64,000 nt of DNA from Capnocytophaga sp. ARDL2 (GCF_041530365.1 NZ_CP168034.1:2108001-2172000), one strand, 5' to 3'. Counted from the stretch's first letter, positions 27,034 to 36,521 are shown. Numbers and translations are program-made. The notes: a model not told the origin generated them from the sequence alone.

Positions 27034-27372
27034 TTAGTTTTTTGTGTTTGAACTAGTACGGATAAACAAGCGAACGGATTTTTGGTTTCTGAGATATTTG
27101 GGAAGGCGTTTACTAGCTGCCTTTTTCATCAGGCCGTATTCACCATATTTTTGATTCAGTGAGAAAGTCTGCCAAACTACAAGACTTGCCAAGCCTACGC
27201 CCAAACCTAAACACAAATATGGCTGTACTCCAACAGTGTAGAGAATCATTACCAAAATCAAAACTGCCAACAATCCGCCCGCAAAAATGAATAAGTATTG
27301 AGCTTTAAGCCCTTTAAATTCTACGCTTCTGCCAATACCCTTGTTGATGGCGTATGTCTTTCGGGTTTCCAT
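27034..27372 (-). CDS. traF: Conjugative transfer protein TraF (DUF4133, VirB3-like)
   Basis: A 112-residue protein starting METRKTYAINKGIGRSVEFKGL, with two membrane helices (AQYLFIFAGGLLAVLILVM and a second near LCLGLGVGLASLVVW). I chose the ATG at 27372, one base after the traE stop. The longer frame from 27411 overlaps traE and adds non-family residues. Confidence 0.9.
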   Translation of the reverse strand: METRKTYAINKGIGRSVEFKGLKAQYLFIFAGGLLAVLILVMILYTVGVQPYLCLGLGVGLASLVVWQTFSLNQKYGEYGLMKKAASKRLPKYLRNQKSVRLFIRTSSNTKN

Positions 27373-27373
27373 T

Positions 27374-27679
27374 TTACAAAAAGAAAGAACGTAAAATCGT
27401 AGCCGCCACAATCAAGAAAATACACGCTCCAAACCAACTTGCTGCCGTTTTGCTCGTGTCAGGATCGCCACTACTGAACTTGTTATAAACCTTTACCCCG
27501 CCGATAAGTCCCACCACGGCACCTATGGCATAAATCAGTTTGGTAGCAGGGTCAAAGTACGAGGTAACCATTTTGGTAGCCTCATTGATACCACCCACTC
27601 CATTGCCCTGTGAAAAGGCAAAATTCGCCATCATCAAAAGCGATAAAAACAACTTTTTTTGAATTAATTTACGTGTCAT
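27374..27679 (-). CDS. traE: Conjugative transfer protein TraE (DUF4134, VirB2-like)
   Basis: A 101-residue protein with a signal peptide (ending ANFAFSQ) and two hydrophobic helices (LIYAIGAVVGLIGGVKVYN and ACIFLIVAATILRSFFL). This is the pilin-like component of the transfer apparatus. In CTnDOT it directly follows traD; here nearly 12 kb of cargo separates them, so it needs its own promoter, which is visible upstream. Confidence 0.91.
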   Translation of the reverse strand: MTRKLIQKKLFLSLLMMANFAFSQGNGVGGINEATKMVTSYFDPATKLIYAIGAVVGLIGGVKVYNKFSSGDPDTSKTAASWFGACIFLIVAATILRSFFL

Positions 27680-27706
27680 TTTTTTAACCTTTTTAAAATT
27701 TTAAGG

Positions 27707-27740
27707 CAAAAGTAGATTCATAATATCTGCTAAAAATCAA
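27707..27740 (-). promoter_or_regulatory. Promoter of the traE-Q unit
   Basis: On the minus strand TTG (27738-27740) is followed after 23 bases by TACTTTTG (27707-27714). That fits the Bacteroidetes consensus except for a long spacer. The -7 box ends about 28 bases before the traE start. The CTGCCAATCCC element lies just upstream (27750-27780). Confidence 0.6.
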
Positions 27741-27749
27741 AGTGGTAGT

Positions 27750-27780
27750 AAATGGAAGAAGATGGCAGGGATTGGCAGTT
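27750..27780 (-). promoter_or_regulatory. Conserved CTGCCAATCCC element upstream of traE
   Basis: This is a second copy of the element at 17150-17185, with the same spacing of CTGCCAATCCC, CCA and CTTCCA. It lies between the divergent traE and cargo-operon promoters and overlaps the -33 region of the latter. It could therefore affect both directions. Confidence 0.5.
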
Positions 27781-27803
27781 GTTAAGAGTTATTTGTATAT
27801 TTG
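27772..27803 (+). promoter_or_regulatory. Promoter of the ATPase-HNH-ATPase-helicase operon
   Basis: TTG (27772-27774), a 21-base spacer and TATATTTG (27796-27803) match the Bacteroidetes promoter. The gene start is 25 bases further on, giving a very short leader. Confidence 0.75.
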
Positions 27804-27827
27804 CAATACCTTATTTATAATTGAAAA

Positions 27828-29810
27828 ATGATCGTAAATATATATCTGAAGGAACACGAATTTTTAAAGCTAGAAACTCCCCAAACCTTAAATTTTGGAG
27901 GAAAGTATCTGTATAATTTTGAAGAGCAAGGTCGCAATCTTTATGTGACAAAAAAGTTGAATGAAAAATACATTCCTGATTTTTTTAATATTTCTGGAAG
28001 CCAATGTAAAATAAATTTACTCAGTGCTATTGTTGGAGCAAATGGTGTTGGGAAGTCATCTGTTTTAGATATCATACGAAATATATTTGCTAATCCTGGC
28101 TATAACGGAGCTTTCCCTCATAATCTTTGTGTAGTTTTGGTGGAAGAGAATGGGCAAACCAAGGTTTTGTATAAAGCAGGTTATACTAATATTTATATAA
28201 AATCTGATAGTGGTGAAATATCCGAGTTAGAATATGCTTCAAAACAAGAATACCAATCTATTTATTACTCTCCCCATTTTGATTTAAAGTACAATCCGGA
28301 TTTTGATGAAGTAGATAAATATGATATTTCTCTCGATCGATACATCAAACAAGATTTAGAAGAAATCAAAGAAAGAGACAACCGTTTTAAATATGATTTT
28401 CACTGGGAATTGAAATACAAAAATTCATTGAGGCAAATTGACTTTCTTAATTCTTCAATTTTTGATGAAAACATAATATTTAGGGAAGTATTCAACCTGC
28501 CCAATTACAAAACAGGAATATTATATTTCAGAGATTACAATCTCAATTATAACGATAAAAAAGAAATTATCTTTAGAAATGTACCTCTCCCTCTAAGACC
28601 TATCATAGAGCATATATTGTACAAAATTGAAAAAGAAAGAGAAGATTGGCATATTTTCCGAGATCAAAATTCAAAATTAAACAAAAATCTAAGACAAGCC
28701 CTAGTAAACAGATATTTGCTTGAAAGATTTGTAATTAAAGCATTTATATCTATGGTTATTTATCAAATGGATAAAGAAAATACCTTCCTTGAGGAGGGGA
28801 AAATTGAGGATCCATATAACACAGAAAGATTTAGTAACAGTTCTGCCAAAGAAGTCTTTTACTATTTCATAAAGGAGAGCTATATTCAAATAGGAAACCG
28901 TAAGAAGCATATTTTCAATTCAGAGGATGTTATTGCTTTTATTGAGAAGCTATTTACTCTTCTCGAAAAGGAAACAGATCCATATAATCTCTTAAGAGAA
29001 GATATTCCGTTAAATTTAGATGAATTGAAAGAAGTACTTGATTTACATAAAAAGGTGGTAACTCGCCTTTTTAAATATCACCTTGCTCTTGAAGGATTAG
29101 TTGAAAAGAGTAATTATGTAGAAGGAATACTATCATTCAACCCTACGGATAGAAATATGAGCTCAGGCGAAATAGCATTGCTTAATTTTATGTCTAAGTT
29201 GTATTATTTTATTGATATGAATTTAGTAGAAGAAAGAAAATTTCTGCCAGATAAACAAAACTATATCCTATTGTTAGATGAAGCCGATTTGGGCTTTCAT
29301 CCACTTTGGAAGAAAAAATATGTAAATGCTATACTAAAAACCTTACCATACTTTTTTGAAAACCTTAAAGTAAAACCCAATTTACAGATTATTATTACCA
29401 CACACGACCCTTTGACTTTGTCGGATTTACCAATGAATAATGTGGTTTTCATACAAAGGCAGGGGGATTTTTTAGAAGTTGTTCCCGAAGAAAACAAAGT
29501 ACAAAAAACATTTGGAGCAAATATTACGGATTTGTTAGCACACTCCTTCTTTGTAGAGAACGGATTGATTGGTGATTTTGCCAAATCGAAAATAGAAGAA
29601 ACCATTATTTGGATAAATGAAAATAAAACCAATAAGGGTGAAAATTTTGAAAAAGAATTGGAATATCATAAGAAAATCATCAATTTGATTGATGAAAGAG
29701 TACTAAAGTTAAAACTTACCGAAATGATTACTGAATTGGTTCCCGATGACCATTATTACAATCAAATCATCGAAGAAGAAATTGAAAAACTAAAAAGATT
29801 GAAAAAATGA
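27828..29810 (+). CDS. ABC/SMC-type AAA ATPase, candidate defence protein (first of pair)
   Basis: A 660-residue ATPase. Walker A GANGVGKSS is at residues 70-78, the signature-like MSSGEIALLNF near 444, Walker B LLLDEADLGFHP near 482, and a switch TTHDPLTLSD near 525. The layout is that of OLD/PtuA-type ATPases with a long helical insert, but no TOPRIM domain is visible. The C-terminus carries LLAHSFFVENGLIGDFAKSKI, echoed in the second ATPase of this operon. The stop overlaps the HNH gene by 4 bases. PtuA-like ATPases hold their nuclease in check until phage infection; that role here is inference. Confidence 0.85.
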   Translation: MIVNIYLKEHEFLKLETPQTLNFGGKYLYNFEEQGRNLYVTKKLNEKYIPDFFNISGSQCKINLLSAIVGANGVGKSSVLDIIRNIFANPGYNGAFPHNLCVVLVEENGQTKVLYKAGYTNIYIKSDSGEISELEYASKQEYQSIYYSPHFDLKYNPDFDEVDKYDISLDRYIKQDLEEIKERDNRFKYDFHWELKYKNSLRQIDFLNSSIFDENIIFREVFNLPNYKTGILYFRDYNLNYNDKKEIIFRNVPLPLRPIIEHILYKIEKEREDWHIFRDQNSKLNKNLRQALVNRYLLERFVIKAFISMVIYQMDKENTFLEEGKIEDPYNTERFSNSSAKEVFYYFIKESYIQIGNRKKHIFNSEDVIAFIEKLFTLLEKETDPYNLLREDIPLNLDELKEVLDLHKKVVTRLFKYHLALEGLVEKSNYVEGILSFNPTDRNMSSGEIALLNFMSKLYYFIDMNLVEERKFLPDKQNYILLLDEADLGFHPLWKKKYVNAILKTLPYFFENLKVKPNLQIIITTHDPLTLSDLPMNNVVFIQRQGDFLEVVPEENKVQKTFGANITDLLAHSFFVENGLIGDFAKSKIEETIIWINENKTNKGENFEKELEYHKKIINLIDERVLKLKLTEMITELVPDDHYYNQIIEEEIEKLKRLKK

Positions 29811-30736
29811 TTTACATAGATATAAATAAATCTAATATTATTAAGGCGAGAGAGAGGCATTATGAAATAATGAGGTATATCATTAGAAAACGAATTTACG
29901 GGAATAAGGTAAAAAAAGATGAAATGCCAATTCCAAAAATGCGAATAGATAAAATTAAAAAGGTTGGTTATAGAATAGAAAAATTCTTTGAAGATGAAGA
30001 TAATTTGCGAAAAGTTTTAGTAGGAAAACCTAATGAGTTAGATGAAATAAAAACTTTGTTTTCTAATAAACCTGAAATAAAACAAATTTTTCATTACAAT
30101 AATTGGATAAAATACGATAAATATAACGCTTATGATTTGGCAAGAGAATTAGATATTCCCACTTGCCCATATTGTGGGAGAATGTATACAAAAACAGTGA
30201 TTTCAGAAAAAGGAAAGAAAATTGTGCGTCCTGATTTTGACCATTGGTTTCCAAAAAGTAAATATCCTCTTTTAGCTTTGTCGTTTTATAATTTAATCCC
30301 TAGCTGTAATATCTGTAATAGTGGATTGAAGGGAGCTTATGATTTTGAGTTAGATACTCATTTTCATCCTTATCACAAAGCAGAGGGTTTTAAATATACT
30401 TTCAGTTATGATTTAGATGCCTATCAAAAACCTTGTGTAAAAATATTAGCAGAAAAAGGAATTTCCAAAAACTCTGTAGAGGATTTTGAATTGGAGGAAA
30501 TCTATAAAACGCATCAAGACGAAGTAGAAGATTTACTAAAAATTCGCCAAGCCTATTCCGAAAAATATATTGAAATCTTGAATAATTTTAGTGGAATTAA
30601 CCTTAGTAAAGAAGAAGTTTACCGTTTGGCTTTTGGGGCTCATCTTGCCGAAGATAAATTTGACCGAAGACCACTCAGCAAAATGAAAAAAGACATCTTA
30701 ACCGAATTAGGAATTATAAAACCTGAAATGAAATGA
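29807..30736 (+). CDS. HNH endonuclease, Septu PtuB-like
   Basis: A 309-residue protein. A zinc knuckle CPYCG (Cys120, Cys123) and SCNICN (Cys167, Cys170) frame the catalytic DFDHWFPKSKYP, with His146 and then Asn162 (FYNLIPSC). This treble-clef arrangement matches PtuB nucleases of Septu systems. An N-terminal helical arm of about 115 residues precedes it. Its coding sequence overlaps both neighbours by 4 bases (ATGA), so the three proteins are probably made in fixed proportions. It is presumably the effector that cuts DNA or tRNA, by analogy with relatives. Confidence 0.88.
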   Translation: MIYIDINKSNIIKARERHYEIMRYIIRKRIYGNKVKKDEMPIPKMRIDKIKKVGYRIEKFFEDEDNLRKVLVGKPNELDEIKTLFSNKPEIKQIFHYNNWIKYDKYNAYDLARELDIPTCPYCGRMYTKTVISEKGKKIVRPDFDHWFPKSKYPLLALSFYNLIPSCNICNSGLKGAYDFELDTHFHPYHKAEGFKYTFSYDLDAYQKPCVKILAEKGISKNSVEDFELEEIYKTHQDEVEDLLKIRQAYSEKYIEILNNFSGINLSKEEVYRLAFGAHLAEDKFDRRPLSKMKKDILTELGIIKPEMK

Positions 30737-32739
30737 ATATAAACAAAAACAACTTTAAAATTATCGCATTAGAAGTATTGGCAGACTGTGATAAAACACA
30801 TTATAAATTACTTACCCCCAATCAAATATATTACTTTTATACAGATTACAAAATTGAAGGAAATAATGTAAAATTCCCTAAAAAAGATTTAGATTTATAT
30901 TCTGTTTCGAAATATTCAGATAATAATTTGAGGATAAGTATTTCTGCATTGGTAGGAAAAAATGGAAGTGGGAAAAGTACTATTATTGAACTACTTATTA
31001 AGGCAATAAACAATATAGCCTTTATGATAAAAGAAAAAAACAGTAGTATTTCGCACGAGATTAAACTAGTAGAGGGTATAAATTTGAACATCTATTATCT
31101 AATAAATAACACAATATACAAGTTGAATATAAGTGATAAAAACTTTATAATTGAAAAATACGATGAAAAAAGTATTGGTTTTGTTAAGGATAATGAATTT
31201 AAATTAGAAAATTTCTTTTATACGGAAGTAATTAATTATTCATTGTACGCTTATAACTCAAATCAAGAAGGAAGTTGGATAATAGATATTTTTCATAAAA
31301 ACGATGGCTATCAAACACCAATCGTATTAAATCCAATGAGGAATGAAGGGAATATAGACATCAATAAAGAAAATTATTTAGTGTTTCAACGATTATTAGC
31401 AAACCTATTGACTTATGATAATAAAGACGAGTTACATTTAAGTTTAGGAGATAATTTGCAAGCAGAATCAATTACATTGAAATTAAAAAATGATACGGAT
31501 GAAAACGGATTAAATTACTATGAAAAGAAATCAAAGGAGAGTTGGGGTATAGAGTTATCCAGTTTTGATGAAGAGGATAAAAATCGATTAATAAACAAAC
31601 TAATAACCACTTTATCTGAAAAGAACCAATCAATAAGCAATGAAATAGATAAGGATATTATAGAGCTTTCAAAACAATATATACTTTATAAGTTGATAAG
31701 TATTTGTAAAAAGTATGAGAGATATATAAAATTAAATATAGATTTTAATAAAGATATAACTAGCTGGGAATCTTCGTTTTCAATGTTAAAGGAAGATAAA
31801 AGCCATATCACATTTAAGCTAAGACAGACGCTAAATTTCCTAATCCACAACCACATTGAGTATTCACATAGTGAGAGTGAAAATAAATTATCAGTAGAAA
31901 AGTTTGCTGAGAAAATTAAAGATTTAGCTAATACTGAAAAGATAATTAACTTTTTACCTCCTCCGATTTTTGAAGTAGATATTGAGATGAAATCTACAAA
32001 ATCTGGTGAAGATAAGATTAAATTTTCATCATTAAGTTCAGGAGAAAAACAACAAATCCACTCAATCAATTCCATTTTTTATCATTTGATAAATTTGGAA
32101 TCCATCTCAAAAGATGAGGGTAGAATGTCTTATGAGTATATCAATATCATTTTGGAAGAAATCGAATTGTATTTTCATCCAGAATATCAACGAACATACA
32201 TATATAAACTAATTCAAGGAATTGAAAAATTAAATCTCAAAAAGATTAAAGGTATCAATTTTATCTTTGTAACCCACTCTCCTTTTATTCTATCCGATAT
32301 TCCAAAGCAAAATGTATTATTTTTAGGTAATAACGAGTGTGAAGGTAAAACTTTTGCAGCTAATATTTCAAAGATGTTCTCTAATTCGTTTTTTATGACT
32401 GATTTGATAGGAGAGTTTGCAAAAAATAGAATCAATCAATTATTAGAAAAACTGAATCAACAAAAAGAAGAATATAGAAAGGAGGAAGAAGATAAGAAAA
32501 AAACAAATAAAAAAGAAGAAGATAAGTATAAAGCACAAATAATAATATCTGATAACGAAAAACCAGAAGCCCTTGAGTTTATAAAACTAATAGATGAACC
32601 TATTTTAAAGTATAAGCTTAACGAGATGTTCTGTGAGGCATATCCTAATTTTTGCAAAGAAAATGAGAAAAAAATCAGAGAAAATGAATTAAAGGCTCTT
32701 GCAGAACAATATGGATTTAAAATAGAAATTAAAAAATAA
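30733..32739 (+). CDS. ABC/SMC-type AAA ATPase, candidate defence protein (second of pair)
   Basis: A 668-residue ATPase with Walker A GKNGSGKST at residues 75-83, LSSGEKQQI near 433, and IILEEIELYFHPEYQ near 475, a Walker B with Glu-Glu in place of Asp-Glu. FVTHSPFILSD follows. Its C-terminus SNSFFMTDLIGEFAKNRI parallels the first ATPase, so the two are diverged paralogues. A Lys/Glu coiled coil (about 575-605) interrupts that tail. Heterodimer formation with the first ATPase is inferred from their pairing around the nuclease gene. Confidence 0.85.
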   Translation: MNINKNNFKIIALEVLADCDKTHYKLLTPNQIYYFYTDYKIEGNNVKFPKKDLDLYSVSKYSDNNLRISISALVGKNGSGKSTIIELLIKAINNIAFMIKEKNSSISHEIKLVEGINLNIYYLINNTIYKLNISDKNFIIEKYDEKSIGFVKDNEFKLENFFYTEVINYSLYAYNSNQEGSWIIDIFHKNDGYQTPIVLNPMRNEGNIDINKENYLVFQRLLANLLTYDNKDELHLSLGDNLQAESITLKLKNDTDENGLNYYEKKSKESWGIELSSFDEEDKNRLINKLITTLSEKNQSISNEIDKDIIELSKQYILYKLISICKKYERYIKLNIDFNKDITSWESSFSMLKEDKSHITFKLRQTLNFLIHNHIEYSHSESENKLSVEKFAEKIKDLANTEKIINFLPPPIFEVDIEMKSTKSGEDKIKFSSLSSGEKQQIHSINSIFYHLINLESISKDEGRMSYEYINIILEEIELYFHPEYQRTYIYKLIQGIEKLNLKKIKGINFIFVTHSPFILSDIPKQNVLFLGNNECEGKTFAANISKMFSNSFFMTDLIGEFAKNRINQLLEKLNQQKEEYRKEEEDKKKTNKKEEDKYKAQIIISDNEKPEALEFIKLIDEPILKYKLNEMFCEAYPNFCKENEKKIRENELKALAEQYGFKIEIKK

Positions 32740-32751
32740 ATTGAATAAAAT

Positions 32752-35700
32752 ATGCCTCAAAAAGACATTTTACATTTTTGGAGAAATGTAGAAATCTTCA
32801 ATTTTCCTGACTTAGATAAGGATTCTGTTATAGAAATAAAAAATCAACTTCCTTGGAATACACCCAAAACTATTGAAAAAGGTAAAAAAAGAATCTACAC
32901 ACTGTTTTTTGGGGAAATTTCAAAAGAGAATATTGTAAATCATATTGAAAATTTATTTCCAAGCAAGGAAAAGGTACTTTGGGAAGAGAAAGTGAGTGGT
33001 TTTACTTGTCTTTCTTCAATTATTCTTGATGAAAAAGGACAACCTGATGCTAATAGCTATACATTAGCAAGTTATGTTTTGGGATTAAATGTTTTACACA
33101 ACAAAAGAGATATTTCTTCCGTGTTTCAATTACTTCAAAATGTACAAGATGAGTATTCTGAACGGTTTAATATTCTCAAAAATCAAGATAATGAAAACTC
33201 AAAAGGTGAAGTTATAACTCGGGATTTTATAAATAAAGAAATAGACTATCTCAAACAATTAACTCCTTGGAATACAAAAGAAATAAAAGTTTATTATCTT
33301 GAAAAAGATGTTAGCATAAATACTAAGCTTGATGCTCCGTTTCTAAATAGCTTTTTCTTAGAAGATTTGAATAATTTGATTGATAAAAAAACTGAATTAT
33401 CACTCACATTGCAAGATTATTTGACTCTTACTCCCTATCAGCAAAAATTAGATTTGATTAAAAATAAAGAGGAACTTTTTAAAACCATCCATCCAGAATA
33501 TTTAACTGAAGGAAAATGGGCTTCGTCTCCTCAATATGGACTTTGTACTGCTCAATTAGGTGCTGTAAATTCTATTTTTAAAGATTTGAATAACAACTCA
33601 GGTTTGCAAGGCGTAAATGGACCTCCCGGAACGGGTAAAACCACACTTTTGTTAGATGTGATTGCTCAAATCATAGTGGATAGAGCCAAGTATATTACTA
33701 ACATTGGCACTGATAATCTTTTTGGAAAAGGTGTAAAATTAGATTTTAAAGATAGATACCAATATGTTTATCCTTTAAATGCTTCATTACAAAAGAATTT
33801 TGGTATTGTTGTAGCGAGTAATAACAATGCAGCGGTGGAAAATATCAGTAAGGAATTGCCTCAGTTGAAAAAAATTGACAAAAAAGCCTTTTCAAATGCA
33901 GATTATTTTGGGGAATTTGCAAAAGAGGAATTAACTGGCAGTGAAAATTGGGGAATTTTAGCTGCTGCATTGGGGAATTCCGAAAATAAAAGTAAATTCC
34001 ACAATCTCTTTTGGAAATCATTTATAAAAGATGAAAATGGAAATAGCATAGTTGATAAAGAAGTAAATAACTTTCAAAATTATTTAGTAAAAATTCAATC
34101 AGAACAAGAGAAAAATCCAAGTAAAAAAAGGGAAATCCTATCAAATTTCGAAAACGCAAAAAATAATTTTGAGAAAAAATTGAAAGAGTTTAATACTTTC
34201 AAAACGATAGCAGTCGATTTTCACAATAGATTTGATGAGTTTAGAAAAAATATAGCTTTAAAAAAGGAGTTGGACATTTCTAAAATAGAAAAAGAAACCG
34301 CTAAAAATCAATTTATTAATGATTTAAAGGCATTAGAAATTAGAAAAAACGAAAAAGACAAAGAGCAAGAAAATGTAAAAATTTCTTTGAATTTTCATAA
34401 TAATAAAAAGCCTATTTTCTTTTTCTTCCAAAAGTTGTTTAATACAGAAAATTATAAAAAATGGAACAATGAAATAAGTGAGATTTTAAGCGAATTTGAT
34501 AGTATTTCATCGGAAATAAAGCAACTTAACTCTCAAATTGAGAAAAAGAGTTCTGAATTGAATATTGTTGAAAATCAACTAAAAAGCTTTCAAAATCAAT
34601 TAAATCAAATTGAGAGATTTGAAAAAGAATATGAAAACTTAAAATCTCAACTTACCCAAGATTACAAAATTGAGGAAAAGAATCTTTTTGATGAAAAATT
34701 CTATGGTAAAGATTTGAAAGAAATTCATTTACTCTCTCCATATCATTCAGAATTTATAGCAAAACTTCGTAGTGAAATATTTTTAAATGCTCTCGAAGTT
34801 CATAAATATACAATTCTTAACAACGCCAAACAATTCAAAAATAATTTGAATTCTTTTTTTGAAATGATTACAGGTAGAGCGAAAATTGATGAAGAACTAA
34901 TACAATCACTTTGGGATACTTTCTTTTTCTGTGTTCCAGTGGTTTCTACATCATTAGCTTCGGCAAGTAAATTGTTTCCTAATATGGCAAAAAATCAAAT
35001 CGGATGGTTATTAATAGATGAAGCAGGACAAGCCACGCCTCAATCAGTTGCAGGTCTGATTCAACGCTCAAAACGATGTGTTATTGTAGGTGATCCAATA
35101 CAAGTAGAGCCTGTGGTTACTATTCCCAAAACTTTGGTTGATGGATTGATAAAACATCAAAATATTGATTCTGTTTGGTCTCCATACAACGGTTCTGCTC
35201 AACAGTTAGCCGACAGAATTTCCAAATACGGAACACAAATGGGAGATGTTTGGACTGGATTTCCACTGAGAACCCACCGAAGATGTTTTAACCCAATGTT
35301 CGATATAGCCAATGAAATAGCGTACGAAAATCAAATGGTAAAAGGCACGAAAGATAAAAACGAACAAGAATATATTGGTGAATCTTATTGGTTTGATGTT
35401 GCTGGTAATGGTTCAGGAGATAGCCAAGTTATTAATGAGGAAATTGAATTACTCAAAGAAAAAATCAGTGAATTAAGAAAAACATATTTAGAGGATATTT
35501 ATGTAATATCTCCTTTTAAAGCAGTTGCAGATAAATGCAGAGGAGCATTAAATAATTTCGAAAATGTTCAATGTGGTACGATTCACACATTCCAAGGAAA
35601 AGAAGCAGATGTAATATTCCTTGTTTTAGGAAGTCATCCAGATAAAGTTGGTTCTCGTCAATGGGCATCTACAAAACCTAATATGCTCAATGTAGCTCTT

Positions 35701-35799
35701 ACTCGTGCAAAAAAACGCTGCTATGTGATTGGAAACAAAGAATTGTGGGGCCAACAACCTTATTTTAGTGTGATGGGAAAAGTGTTGAAAATGAAATAA
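32752..35799 (+). CDS. SF1 (UPF1-like) helicase with coiled-coil insert
   Basis: A 1015-residue helicase. Motif I GPPGTGKTT is at residues 290-298, motif II LLIDEAGQATPQS near 756, motif III VGDPIQVEPVV near 780, then motif V TIHTFQGKEADV and motif VI ALTRAKKRC. About 300 residues between motifs I and II form a Lys/Glu-rich coiled coil. A 280-residue N-terminal region has no motif I recognise. No nuclease motif is apparent. It starts 12 bases after the second ATPase and ends the operon. It could translocate on nucleic acid for the ATPase-HNH complex. Confidence 0.87.
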   Translation: MPQKDILHFWRNVEIFNFPDLDKDSVIEIKNQLPWNTPKTIEKGKKRIYTLFFGEISKENIVNHIENLFPSKEKVLWEEKVSGFTCLSSIILDEKGQPDANSYTLASYVLGLNVLHNKRDISSVFQLLQNVQDEYSERFNILKNQDNENSKGEVITRDFINKEIDYLKQLTPWNTKEIKVYYLEKDVSINTKLDAPFLNSFFLEDLNNLIDKKTELSLTLQDYLTLTPYQQKLDLIKNKEELFKTIHPEYLTEGKWASSPQYGLCTAQLGAVNSIFKDLNNNSGLQGVNGPPGTGKTTLLLDVIAQIIVDRAKYITNIGTDNLFGKGVKLDFKDRYQYVYPLNASLQKNFGIVVASNNNAAVENISKELPQLKKIDKKAFSNADYFGEFAKEELTGSENWGILAAALGNSENKSKFHNLFWKSFIKDENGNSIVDKEVNNFQNYLVKIQSEQEKNPSKKREILSNFENAKNNFEKKLKEFNTFKTIAVDFHNRFDEFRKNIALKKELDISKIEKETAKNQFINDLKALEIRKNEKDKEQENVKISLNFHNNKKPIFFFFQKLFNTENYKKWNNEISEILSEFDSISSEIKQLNSQIEKKSSELNIVENQLKSFQNQLNQIERFEKEYENLKSQLTQDYKIEEKNLFDEKFYGKDLKEIHLLSPYHSEFIAKLRSEIFLNALEVHKYTILNNAKQFKNNLNSFFEMITGRAKIDEELIQSLWDTFFFCVPVVSTSLASASKLFPNMAKNQIGWLLIDEAGQATPQSVAGLIQRSKRCVIVGDPIQVEPVVTIPKTLVDGLIKHQNIDSVWSPYNGSAQQLADRISKYGTQMGDVWTGFPLRTHRRCFNPMFDIANEIAYENQMVKGTKDKNEQEYIGESYWFDVAGNGSGDSQVINEEIELLKEKISELRKTYLEDIYVISPFKAVADKCRGALNNFENVQCGTIHTFQGKEADVIFLVLGSHPDKVGSRQWASTKPNMLNVALTRAKKRCYVIGNKELWGQQPYFSVMGKVLKMK

Positions 35800-35810
35800 T
35801 ATTGATATAA

Positions 35811-35845
35811 AGACCACATAGAAGCTAATGTTTTTATGTGGTTTA
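35811..35845. terminator. Hairpin between convergent helicase and nuclease genes
   Basis: ACCACATA (35813-35820) pairs with TATGTGGT (35835-35842) and has A/T bases on both sides. It probably stops transcription from both directions. Confidence 0.5.
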
Positions 35846-36520
35846 AGTATTTATAGAAACCCAAATATGTGTCAAGTGAATATCATCATTTGCTCTGTGA
35901 GCAATAGATCCTAATACACAAAAATCCAAATTTGACTCTTTTAATGATAACCTTTCGTCACTTTTCCAACTTGAATTGTCAGTTTCAGATAATTCAGTAA
36001 TCCAATTATTTACCGTTGTATTCCAATAATTAAAATTTTCCTTTTCTACAAAACCTAATAAACCACATTTTTTTAAGCCCTTGCCGTGTTTTTCAGTTTT
36101 ATAGCGTTCAATACCTCCGTTATTTTTACTTCCAATTACATATTCTTTTTCTCTATATTTTTCAGGAGCAGGTAATCGCTTAGCTTCTACTGAAAAAATA
36201 GAAGCAGTGGAGGCTCCCTCTTCATTAGGATAAAAGTAAAAATCTGATATACCTTTACTTTGATTGGTAATATCACGATAACTAGAGCTTACATTAAAAG
36301 GATAATTCCTATTTCTTATTAATATTTGAGTTTGTTCTACATAAGTTTGTGTAAAATCATCCTCATTCAAATTTTTCTTATTATAAAAATCTGAACGAAG
36401 ATAGGATTTAAAGTTATTAACAGATTGTTTCATTATCTCCTTAATAAGAGAAATTTTACCAATATCTGAAATACTAATATTAGGAACTTGTTTATTATAT
36501 AAATTTTCCTCTGCAATCAT
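35843..36520 (-). CDS. PD-(D/E)XK-type restriction nuclease, companion of the methylase
   Basis: A 225-residue protein when started at ATG 36520 (MIAEENLYNK), one base after the methylase stop. The open frame extends 45 bases further but would overlap the methylase. It carries GISDFYFYPNEEG and, 15 residues on, FSVEAKRL, the D...ExK pattern of restriction-type nucleases. The rest is unrecognised. Direct linkage to the methylase suggests a two-gene restriction-modification system. An accessory role cannot be excluded. Confidence 0.68.
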   Translation of the reverse strand: MIAEENLYNKQVPNISISDIGKISLIKEIMKQSVNNFKSYLRSDFYNKKNLNEDDFTQTYVEQTQILIRNRNYPFNVSSSYRDITNQSKGISDFYFYPNEEGASTASIFSVEAKRLPAPEKYREKEYVIGSKNNGGIERYKTEKHGKGLKKCGLLGFVEKENFNYWNTTVNNWITELSETDNSSWKSDERLSLKESNLDFCVLGSIAHRANDDIHLTHIWVSINT

Positions 36521-36521
36521 A

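Noticed and set aside
27828..32739. Direct naming of the ATPase-HNH genes as Septu or Gabija
   Set aside because: Septu has one ATPase, and Gabija needs a TOPRIM-containing ATPase, which is not visible. The extra ATPase and helicase do not fit either.
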